From an uncultured Desulfobulbaceae bacterium (GTDB taxonomy: Bacteria > Desulfobacterota > Desulfobulbia > Desulfobulbales > Desulfobulbaceae), in assembly GCA_945787305.1 (NCBI GenBank), contig CALZIH010000032.1, forward strand, positions 1 through 14,329: a stretch of DNA of 14,329 nucleotides. Reading direction: 5' to 3'. The number at the start of each line of letters is the position of its first letter. Position 1 is the stretch's first letter. Below, in pieces: positions 7,597-14,004 of the stretch. Position numbers and translations under genes: made by a program. Under the pieces are notes generated by a model. That model was not told the origin of the DNA. It saw nothing but the letters and a program-made list of their open reading frames with translations, and searched no databases.

Positions 7597-10032
7597 TCAG
7601 TTATCTAGCGCATTGGTCAGTTGCATAATGTTTATTTCTTCCCTGGCCATTATTATCCAACGTGTGTCTTTTCCTTTTTCGGCCAATTTTTGAAACTGCT
7701 TAAGGGCCATCTCCGGATTTCCTTGTTGCAGTTCTATCTCTGCAAGGCGGAACATGGCCTGGTCAATATAAGGGTCTGCTTCTTGTAATCCTACAAAAAC
7801 GGCACGAGCTTCATTGAGTTGTCCGTTTTGAAAATATGATTCAGCCAACAGGTAATCACGCTCATTGCCCGCCCATTGGTCTGCAAGTTGCGTGGTTGTC
7901 AGAAGGGAAATCACGGTATCCCACTGTTGTAGATCGAAATAGATGGAAGCGGCCACTCGTTCTATCGCCGGAGTTGAAGGCCTGTCCGGATTGTCGAGTA
8001 AGCGGGTGGCTGTCTTCAGGTTGTCTGTTTCCTGCAAGGCCTGGATACGGAGGAGAAAAACTTCCGCTACTCTTGGGCTGTCAGCGTAACGGAAAAGATA
8101 GCGGTCTGCATAATCTTCAATCAGGGCATACTGCCCATTGTTGTAGAGTGCGGTGAGCATTGGCACGTATACCGTCTCTCGCTCTTCACCTGTGGAAATT
8201 TCAAGAATATATTGGTAGGCACGAACAGCGCGATCATACACCCCGAGTTCTGCATATGCATGGGCAAGGTCAAATAACAGATCGGAATCCAACCACCCGC
8301 GGACGAAAAAGAGGCGGTTTTTTTTTGCGAGAACAAGGGCGTCAATATATCTTTTCTCTGCAATCATGGTTTTCAGCACATCGGACAGTTGGGAAATAAC
8401 CAGAGCGGAGGCTTCAACTGTAAGTTCACCATGCCGAAAGTTGCGCAGGACAGCCATAGCCTGCTGAATGCTTGCTTCCTGATCGCCGGAAAGCGAGTAG
8501 ACCATTGCCTGTTTAACCTGGGCTTCTTCACGCAATGTAATACGATTGGCCTGTATGCCAAGCTGCCTGTATTCCTTAGCTGCCCGGGTCTCCTCTGTTT
8601 TTCCGTCGAGGTACAAAAGGTCCGTTTGTTTGATCCGGGCACGATAAGCTCCGGCTGAGCCGGGGAACGCATCTTGTATCTGATTGAGTAACGGTAAGAC
8701 CCTGGTCCATTTCTCCCCGGCGTGGTGCCTGCTCATGGCCAAACGAAAAATGGCTAGATCCTGCTGGTCTGTATCGCTAAGCAGCTCAACTAATTTGCCG
8801 TACATTTCAGAGGCTTTTGCAAACTGTTGATGGGTGTACAACGCATCAGCATAACGAGCGAGGGAGGAGGGGTGTGGTTCAAGGGTGTCGGACTGTATGT
8901 TGAGTTTGCGATAAGCTACGAGCGCTTTGATCGAGTCGCCGCTGTCATAAAAGGTATCTGCCTGACGTAGAAGCCGCAGACTCTTTGTCTCGCCTGTGAA
9001 TGCGATGTCATCCCGTTTCAAAATGTCTGCTGCCCGCTCAAGCCGTTGTGTTTCCAGGGCAAGTTCAGCGTAGAAAACATTGAGATATGGAAGCAAAGGG
9101 CTGTCGGATGGAATCTGTTTAAAATGTTCTTCCAATTCAATAAAGGCAAGATATGGGTCCTCATGGGTCGCTGTAACATACAGAAAGAGGAAGTTGGCGT
9201 AGATGGCTAGAGGGGTGTCAGGGTAGGTGAGGGCGATTTGCTGCAGAAGTTTATAGGGCTCTTGATATACGCCATGACGAACAAGACATTCTGCATAGGT
9301 CAATAGAAGAAGTTTCCTGTACACCTCTTCATTTTCCTGCTCCAGTTGATCCTTTATCAATATGGCTGCCTGCTGCCATTCTTCCTGTTCGGCTAAGTCG
9401 ATAACCTCGATGGTCAGCCAATCAGGAGTGTTTAATTCTGGGTTTGTTGCAGATGCCACTGGAAAAGGCGGCAGGGTGAATCGTTGTTTTGGACGAATGT
9501 CTACGCTGCTCTCATAGTGCTCAATGAAGAGTTCCCATTTGTCGCCGTATTGGGAAGTGTAGATTGGGTTTGTGTAATCGATTTCATTGCGATTAAGCAT
9601 GGTTAATCCATGCAATTGGGCGGAAAGGTCGGGGTAGCGGGCTGAAAAAGGATTCCCTAACAGAATATCCAGCATCAGCGATGCGCTTTCCGGTATCTGC
9701 CGAACACTGACATTTTGCGGAGGATATCTAAAATAAAAAGACAAGAGCAGTTTGTTCGGTTGTCTTTTTCTGAACATTTTGATCATTTTGTCATCGCCGG
9801 CTACATCTATAAAATCTTTTACAGGAAGGGTATCCATTAACACCAGGTCAACTCTTTTGCCATGGGATTCCATCCGGAAAACAGGCAACTGTGTGAAACG
9901 GAGAAAGAGCTGTACGCTTGTCCCTTCATTGCTCCGACTGATCGTGTTCAAAACAGAAGTTGCCCAGGACCATTGGCACAAGAGGATCGTCAGGACAAGT
10001 GAAAGAGGCAGTATTTTGGCAAGTATGTTCAT
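7597..10032 (-). CDS. Exported TPR-repeat protein with N-terminal beta (AMIN-like) domain, first gene of the flagellar block
   Basis: I do not recognise a named family for this 811-residue protein. It has a clear signal peptide (1-24, hydrophobic core LPLSLVLTILL, cleavage after SWA), so it is expected in the periplasm or outer membrane. Residues 26-128 look like a beta-strand domain (VQLFLRFTQLPVFRM, KRVDLVLMD, KLLLSFYFRYPP, ASLMLDILLGN), similar in pattern to AMIN-type domains. A linker rich in Pro and Tyr follows (about 129-205). The rest, to the C-terminus, is helical repeats of TPR type, clearest at DYLLAESYFQNGQLNEA and AMFRLAEIELQQGNPEMA near the end. It lies directly downstream of a sigma-54 promoter and 67 bases before flgB on the same strand, so it is probably co-expressed with the rod genes. 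A role as periplasmic scaffold around the rod or stators is inference. A weak GGAA precedes the ATG. Confidence 0.85.
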   Translation of the reverse strand: MNILAKILPLSLVLTILLCQWSWATSVLNTISRSNEGTSVQLFLRFTQLPVFRMESHGKRVDLVLMDTLPVKDFIDVAGDDKMIKMFRKRQPNKLLLSFYFRYPPQNVSVRQIPESASLMLDILLGNPFSARYPDLSAQLHGLTMLNRNEIDYTNPIYTSQYGDKWELFIEHYESSVDIRPKQRFTLPPFPVASATNPELNTPDWLTIEVIDLAEQEEWQQAAILIKDQLEQENEEVYRKLLLLTYAECLVRHGVYQEPYKLLQQIALTYPDTPLAIYANFLFLYVTATHEDPYLAFIELEEHFKQIPSDSPLLPYLNVFYAELALETQRLERAADILKRDDIAFTGETKSLRLLRQADTFYDSGDSIKALVAYRKLNIQSDTLEPHPSSLARYADALYTHQQFAKASEMYGKLVELLSDTDQQDLAIFRLAMSRHHAGEKWTRVLPLLNQIQDAFPGSAGAYRARIKQTDLLYLDGKTEETRAAKEYRQLGIQANRITLREEAQVKQAMVYSLSGDQEASIQQAMAVLRNFRHGELTVEASALVISQLSDVLKTMIAEKRYIDALVLAKKNRLFFVRGWLDSDLLFDLAHAYAELGVYDRAVRAYQYILEISTGEERETVYVPMLTALYNNGQYALIEDYADRYLFRYADSPRVAEVFLLRIQALQETDNLKTATRLLDNPDRPSTPAIERVAASIYFDLQQWDTVISLLTTTQLADQWAGNERDYLLAESYFQNGQLNEARAVFVGLQEADPYIDQAMFRLAEIELQQGNPEMALKQFQKLAEKGKDTRWIIMAREEINIMQLTNALDN

Positions 10033-10067
10033 TTATTGTATTCCGCGGGCTGTTTCCCCCCTTTGAA

Positions 10068-10082
10068 GCAATTTACGTTCCA
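10068..10082 (-). promoter_or_regulatory. Sigma-54 (RpoN) -24/-12 promoter for the TPR gene and flagellar operon
   Basis: On the minus strand the sequence reads TGGAACGTAAATTGC. It matches the consensus TGGCAC-N5-TTGC at 9 of 10 fixed positions, with the invariant GG and GC 10 bases apart. The predicted transcript start is near 10056, leaving about 24 bases of leader before the TPR ATG at 10032. Flagellar genes of many Desulfobacterota are known to depend on RpoN and an enhancer-binding activator. I could not identify an activator site with confidence. This is the only good promoter I find for the whole minus-strand block. Confidence 0.75.
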
Positions 10083-10367
10083 TGTAGGGGGCTTCTGCGT
10101 ATTCATAGGGAAAACACAATGATGTAATGGTGGTGATACCGTTGTCATCTGTGTACCTGTCGAGTCATTATTTTGGCGCATGGAGCTGTTGAAATGGGCT
10201 GTATTGCGGTTTCTCTATGATTGTTCAATTTTTTCTGTATTTCCTAGAGGTTATTGTTGTCAACATGCTCAGGTATATGGTGAAAGTGGAGATGATCGGT
10301 TTGCAGAAGCAGGGATTTGGTATATAAGTTAGCAATACACATGAAATGTATAGCCATGGAGAACAGC
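10083..10367. other. Divergent intergenic region between the flagellar block and the CheA-like gene
   Basis: No gene is seen here. It must hold the upstream activator sites for the sigma-54 promoter on one side and the promoter of the kinase gene on the other. An 11-base palindrome TGTTGTCAACA at 10255-10265 is the best operator-like site. I see no convincing -35/-10 pair for the kinase gene: TATATG at 10274-10279 is a possible -10, but the hexamer 17 bases before it (TTATTG) is poor. Confidence 0.4.
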
Positions 10368-12137
10368 GTGAGTGTGCCTGCAGAAGACAGAGAGATCTTG
10401 TATGATTTTATAAATGAAAGCAATACAATGCTGGATCAGGTTGAAGCCCGCCTGAAGCGTGAGGGGGAGGCTGTTTCCCCAGACACCTTGCAGGCATGTT
10501 TTCGGCTGTTTCATTCCGTTAAGGGTACTGCCGGCTATCTCCGGCTTGACTATCTTTTCGAGGTTGCCAAAACGGCTGAAAAATTTTTGAACCTTCTCTG
10601 CACAGATGCTCTTGCCTTGCAACAGGAAATTGTCCTTTTTATTGGCGAGCTGTGTAGTTTTCTCAGGGATTCGCTCCAGCGAATTCTTTCTGAAAACAGC
10701 GATGAATTTCTTTCCAAGTCATCTGGCCCGCTCATCGATAATATATATCTCGTTGCGGGTATGGAACCGGGAGGAAAAGACGATGGCAACATGGAGATCC
10801 TCGAGGCCTTTGTCTGGGAGGCCGATGACCTGCTTGCAGCCGCTGAGCAGGAATTTGTCCTCTGGGATTATGTTGCCGGTGATGGGGAACGATTGACCGG
10901 CCTGTATCGAACTCTTCAGCGTCTACGGGAAAATTTTTCTTTCTATGGGTACAGCGACCTTCTTCAGCTCAGCGAGGCCATGGAATCCCTTATGGAGCGG
11001 TATTTAAACGGAGAGGTCTTTCAGGGCGAATATCCAGAGCGGGTTTTCCTGCAGGTCGTTGATGCCATGCGCGATGCGGTCGCCTCCTTGGCCAGGTCCG
11101 GTGAGGCAGCCGTTGAGGATGTTGAGGTGCTCCTTGGGAATTTGCAAGCAGTTATGCGTATGCCGCTGGGTGAACTACTAGTTAAAGCCGGTCTTGTCGG
11201 TTCTCAGACCATTGAAGAAGCCTTGCGTGTTCAGGAAGATGCTCTGGCACAAAAAGAAGAACCGCGCAGGTTGGGTGAGGTGCTGGTCGATATGGGGGAA
11301 GTGACCTCTGATCAGGTTTCCCAGGCGCTAACAGAACAGCAACAACTTGCCGCTGCCGGCTTTGATCCGGTAAGCGAATCAGAGGTTGCCGAAGGCAAAG
11401 AGCCTCGGGTCGTAGAAGATGTTCTGGCGCGAAGAGATATCGTTGTTGATGGAAATCGGTTGCAGCAAATGCAAGAGTTGTTCGCCCAGCTTCAGTCAGA
11501 AGTCAACAAGCAACAAGGGGAGCTTCCGGATTTAATCCATAACTTGGTTGAAGAGTTGCGCAGCGTATCCGTTTCCCTGAGCAAAGTCCCGGCGAGAACC
11601 CTTATTCCGCGTATGAATCGGTTAGTTCACGATCTGGCTCTTCAGTCAGGGAAAAAGGTAACCTTTAAGGTGGTTGGAGAGGAGGTTGAGTTTGAACGAG
11701 ACGTTTTGGAATCGTTGAGTAACCCTTTGGTGCATCTCCTTCGCAATGGTATTGACCATGGAATTGAGCCGCCGGAAAAAAGAGGTAAGCTGGGTAAAGA
11801 TCCTCAGGGTCGACTAACACTTTCCGTTCTTAACCGCCAGGGCGAAATCTGGGCAAGCGTAGAAGACGACGGCGCCGGGCTGGATCTTGAAAAGATTGTA
11901 CTGCGTGCCACCCACCACGGTTTGATAGACGCCGATCAAAAGAAACCCGACAGTCGTCTGATTGCCTCTCTTATCTTTAAGCTCGGTTTTACAACCTCTG
12001 ATAAGGTAACTGATTCCTCCGGCAGGGGAATAGGGATGGATGCTGTCAAAAGAAGCCTGAGAGAGCTTGGTGGTCGGGTGGATGTTTTTTCACGGCCAGG
12101 TAAAGGGACCCGGGTTACATTGCGCATTCCGGTATGA
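10368..12137 (+). CDS. CheA-like histidine kinase lacking the CheW-like P5 domain, with degenerate second Hpt and MshEN-like repeats
   Basis: This 589-residue cytoplasmic kinase should phosphorylate CheY-type regulators. Domains in order: Hpt (P1) at about 7-110 with phospho-acceptor His49 in FRLFHSVKGTAGY; a second Hpt-like helical unit at about 143-245 in which Gln184 replaces the histidine; two 24-residue LGExLV...G...Q repeats (266-289, 301-324); a divergent P3 dimer region (about 360-425); and the CheA-type ATPase (P4, about 428-589). The N box is HLLRNGIDHGIE, the G1 box EDDGAG, the F-box region FKLGFTTSDKVTDSSGRG, and the G2 box GRGIGMD. The protein ends at TRVTLRIPV, exactly where P5 normally begins, so it cannot bind CheW in the standard way. 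I chose GTG 10368 because GGAG lies 6 bases upstream; ATG 10356, ATG 10341 or TTG 10317 are alternatives without good sites. CheY and two CheX genes follow on the same strand. Confidence 0.88.
   Translation: MSVPAEDREILYDFINESNTMLDQVEARLKREGEAVSPDTLQACFRLFHSVKGTAGYLRLDYLFEVAKTAEKFLNLLCTDALALQQEIVLFIGELCSFLRDSLQRILSENSDEFLSKSSGPLIDNIYLVAGMEPGGKDDGNMEILEAFVWEADDLLAAAEQEFVLWDYVAGDGERLTGLYRTLQRLRENFSFYGYSDLLQLSEAMESLMERYLNGEVFQGEYPERVFLQVVDAMRDAVASLARSGEAAVEDVEVLLGNLQAVMRMPLGELLVKAGLVGSQTIEEALRVQEDALAQKEEPRRLGEVLVDMGEVTSDQVSQALTEQQQLAAAGFDPVSESEVAEGKEPRVVEDVLARRDIVVDGNRLQQMQELFAQLQSEVNKQQGELPDLIHNLVEELRSVSVSLSKVPARTLIPRMNRLVHDLALQSGKKVTFKVVGEEVEFERDVLESLSNPLVHLLRNGIDHGIEPPEKRGKLGKDPQGRLTLSVLNRQGEIWASVEDDGAGLDLEKIVLRATHHGLIDADQKKPDSRLIASLIFKLGFTTSDKVTDSSGRGIGMDAVKRSLRELGGRVDVFSRPGKGTRVTLRIPV
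11163..11339 (+). repeat. Tandem MshEN/T2SSE_N-like protein repeats inside the CheA-like kinase
   Basis: Two 24-residue segments of the kinase align with each other. The shared pattern is LGE(L/V)LV..G.V......(I/V)..AL..Q, starting PLGELLV and RLGEVLV, with 11 residues between them. The MshEN family of cyclic di-GMP binding domains, found at the N-terminus of type II secretion and pilus ATPases, is defined by two such 24-residue motifs, usually with a longer spacer (about 23). The first copy has Pro where the family has Arg. Similarity is visible by eye; ligand binding is not shown. Confidence 0.6.
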
Positions 12138-12400
12138 ACCACTAGCCTGCATTTCTCATTACCATTTTGAATTAAAGCTATTTTGCTGATATTGAATGAT
12201 TATTTAGTGAAGCAGCAAAAGCAGACTGTTTTTAATTCGGTCCTGTAGAGTCACCTTCCGGGCGAGTCGATTTTACCTCATCTGCAGCAATATCTACTCG
12301 TGAAAAAGGTGGACTGGGTTGATTTTGTTGCAGCTTGGCGGGGTTATCTTCTTATTCCTTCAAAGGAATAAAAAAATATTGCTTTTTTTTTGAAGAAAAC
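12138..12400. other. AT-rich intergenic region downstream of the kinase gene, with hairpin
   Basis: No gene and no remnant of a CheW-like P5 domain is seen here, and stops occur in all plus-strand frames. At 12352-12371 a 9-bp perfect inverted repeat (TTATTCCTT / AAGGAATAA, 2-base centre) is followed by an A-run and, 11 bases on, by nine T (12383-12391). An alternative fold pairs CTTCAAA (12358-12364) with TTTGAAG (12389-12395). These may end transcription from the kinase gene, but the stem is AT-rich and the T-run is not adjacent, so it is a weak terminator candidate at best. Confidence 0.4.
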
Positions 12401-12430
12401 TTGCTTTCAATTTATTGAAATTGATACAAT
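12401..12430 (+). promoter_or_regulatory. Candidate sigma-70-type promoter for cheY
   Basis: TTGCTT (-35, 3 of 6) and TACAAT (-10, 5 of 6) lie 18 bases apart, preceded by an A/T-rich tract that could act as an UP element. The expected transcript start near 12437 leaves about 120 bases before the cheY ATG. Between the two boxes lies a perfect 7-bp inverted repeat, TTTCAAT-TT-ATTGAAA (12405-12420), well placed for a repressor or other regulator. The -35 box is poor, so confidence is modest. Confidence 0.35.
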
Positions 12431-12557
12431 GCTCAATAACATAGGAATGCACTTAACCAGCCAGAATTAATTTTTATGAGAAGATGTTTTATATTTCGAG
12501 TCGTTTTTCCTCATTGGGGAAACAACGCTAGTTAGACCAAAGAGTGGAGGATATCTG

Positions 12558-12929
12558 ATGGCAAAAAATGTGTTGCTCGTTGATGATTCAAGCACCATGC
12601 GTAAAATTGTCGGCCGTTCCCTGCGTCAGGCCGGCCTTGATTTCGGAGAAATCTACGAGGCTGGTGACGGACTCGAGGCTCTGGAAGTATTGGAAAAAGA
12701 GTCTGTTGATATTGTACTTAGTGATATCAATATGCCCAATATGAACGGCATTGAGTTTTTACGGGAGAAGAGTGGTCGAGACGCAATTAAAGATATTCCG
12801 GTTTTTATGATTTCTACAGAGACCGGGGATGATATTATCGGTGAGGCCAAGAGTCTCGGTGCAGTCGGTGCGTTAAAAAAGCCTTTTACTCCGGATAAGG
12901 TAAACGAAGTCCTTGGTCCGTTGATGTAA
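12558..12929 (+). CDS. cheY: CheY-type single-domain response regulator
   Basis: This 123-residue receiver domain has no output domain. The acidic pocket is Asp9-Asp10 in LLVDDSSTMRK, the phospho-acceptor is Asp56 in VLSDINMPNMNG, the switch Ser/Thr is at 86-87 (MISTETGD), and the conserved lysine is Lys108 in LKKPF. All residues for phosphorylation are intact. It likely takes phosphate from the upstream CheA-like kinase and acts on the FliM switch or on another target; single-domain form and the flagellar setting favour a motor role, but no binding surface proves it. GGAGG lies 7 bases before the ATG. Two CheX genes for dephosphorylation follow. Confidence 0.93.
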   Translation: MAKNVLLVDDSSTMRKIVGRSLRQAGLDFGEIYEAGDGLEALEVLEKESVDIVLSDINMPNMNGIEFLREKSGRDAIKDIPVFMISTETGDDIIGEAKSLGAVGALKKPFTPDKVNEVLGPLM

Positions 12930-12977
12930 TGCCGTTTATCTGGGATTTCCGTCGAGCAAAAGTTGTAGTATTACGTG

Positions 12978-13009
12978 GGCCGGTGACCTTCAATTGCCGG
13001 CCAAGGTTA
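12978..13009 (+). other. Two overlapping, mutually exclusive RNA hairpins before the first cheX
   Basis: GGCCGG (12978-12983) pairs perfectly with CCGGCC (12997-13002). The next segment, TGACCTT (12984-12990), pairs with AAGGTTA (13003-13009), with one G-U pair. The two stems are interleaved with no loop bases between strands on two sides, so they cannot both form easily and would compete. The element ends 4 bases before the GGAGGAG ribosome-binding site of cheX. No T-run follows, so it is not a terminator. Confidence 0.4.
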
Positions 13010-13025
13010 TGTCGGAGGAGAGTTT

Positions 13026-13493
13026 GTGGGTAATTTTTCCGAAATTGTTCCAAAAATCGTTGAGGCCACGGAAGAAATATTTACTGGCATGGTGATGATG
13101 GAAATCAACCAAAGCGGTGAGCTTTTGGAAGAATTAGGCCTTCTGAAAAACTCGATCACAGGTATGGTAGGGCTTGCCGGTACTCACAAGGGTGTTCTTG
13201 CCGTGCATATTCCAAACCAACTTGCCCTGGCCATAACAGCAAACTTCCTCGGCCTTGAGTTTGAGGAAATGAACGCGGATGTCCAGGATGCTGTAGGTGA
13301 AATAGCCAATATGCTCGGAGGGAATGTAAAAACCATTCTTTCCGATAAAGGGCGAGATATTCAGCTTTCTCTTCCATCGACCATTTCCGGAGAGCAATAT
13401 ACATTCATGTCGCAGAACGATGTGGACCAGGTCGTCATTCCCTTTAATGCTCCTGCTGGTGTATTTTATGTGGAGCTTGAGCTTGAACGCTAA
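13026..13493 (+). CDS. cheX: CheX-family CheY-P phosphatase (first copy)
   Basis: This 155-residue cytoplasmic protein has the CheX fold pattern. It opens with a helix (FSEIVPKIVEATEEIFTGM), has a central GMVGLAG.HKGVLAVHIP strand region, and carries the catalytic helix with Glu92 and Asn95 (DAVGEIANMLGGNVK), the ExxN pair that removes phosphate from CheY. The C-terminal strand ends VVIPFNAPAGVFYVELELE. The start is a GTG with GGAGGAG 5 bases upstream. It lies 96 bases after cheY on the same strand, separated by a structured leader, and 52 bases before a second, related copy. CheX is the usual alternative to CheZ in non-enteric bacteria. Its expected partner is the adjacent CheY. Confidence 0.9.
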   Translation: MGNFSEIVPKIVEATEEIFTGMVMMEINQSGELLEELGLLKNSITGMVGLAGTHKGVLAVHIPNQLALAITANFLGLEFEEMNADVQDAVGEIANMLGGNVKTILSDKGRDIQLSLPSTISGEQYTFMSQNDVDQVVIPFNAPAGVFYVELELER

Positions 13494-13545
13494 TTGTTTT
13501 ATGAGGGTTCAAGTCTACTTACTACTTCATACTATTTAAAAAAAC

Positions 13546-14004
13546 GTGATTGCTGAGAAATATATCACTGATGCCGCTCTCGAAGTGTTTGCGACCATGA
13601 TTTTTATCGATATATCGCCAGGAAAGGTTATGATTGATAAGGATGATGCCTTTGATTCAAGTCTGACCAGTATGATTGGCCTTGCCGGTGCATTAAAAGG
13701 GGTCTTGGCCGTGCATTGTTCGGAAAAGGCGGCAAAAGGCATTACCGGGGCAATGCTTGGCATGGAGGTTGAAGAGTTGGACGGGGACGTCAAAGATGCT
13801 ATTGGCGAAATAACTAATATGGTCGCCGGGGGGTTAAAAGCTGCATGGGCGTCAGATGGGGTTGATATTGAACTGGCAATACCGACCACAGTGATAGGTA
13901 AATCTATCCGAACTTCAGGCCTGGCAGGGGGGAATAGATTTATCGTCCCGTTTAATACCCCTGCAGGTGATTTCGGCATTGAATTAAAATATATTCAAAG
14001 CTAA
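13546..14004 (+). CDS. CheX-family CheY-P phosphatase (second copy)
   Basis: This 152-residue paralogue of the gene before it shares the SMIGLAGALKGVLAVH strand region (compare GMVGLAGTHKGVLAVH) and the VPFNTPAG ending. The catalytic ExxN pair is intact at Glu88 and Asn91 (DAIGEITNMVAGGLK). The two proteins differ clearly elsewhere, so the duplication is not recent. The GTG at 13546 is the first possible start, because an in-frame TAA lies 9 bases upstream. No Shine-Dalgarno sequence precedes it, only an A-run, so translation may be weak or may rely on a later start such as GTG at codon 14. It could act on the same CheY or on a different regulator; it may also be a CheC-like or CheX-like binding protein without strong phosphatase activity. 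Confidence 0.87.
   Translation: MIAEKYITDAALEVFATMIFIDISPGKVMIDKDDAFDSSLTSMIGLAGALKGVLAVHCSEKAAKGITGAMLGMEVEELDGDVKDAIGEITNMVAGGLKAAWASDGVDIELAIPTTVIGKSIRTSGLAGGNRFIVPFNTPAGDFGIELKYIQS

Noticed and set aside
10131..10145. Plus-strand TGGTGATACCGTTGT, similar to a sigma-54 promoter for the kinase gene
   Set aside because: The -12 dinucleotide is GT where GC is nearly invariant, and the kinase start is over 200 bases away.
12352..12371. Strong intrinsic terminator after the kinase gene
   Set aside because: The stem is AT-rich, is followed directly by A and not T, and lies over 200 bases from the stop codon; recorded only as a weak candidate.
12978..13009. H-type pseudoknot formed by the two interleaved stems before cheX
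   Set aside because: There are no bases in two of the three required loops, so both stems cannot form together; kept only as competing hairpins.
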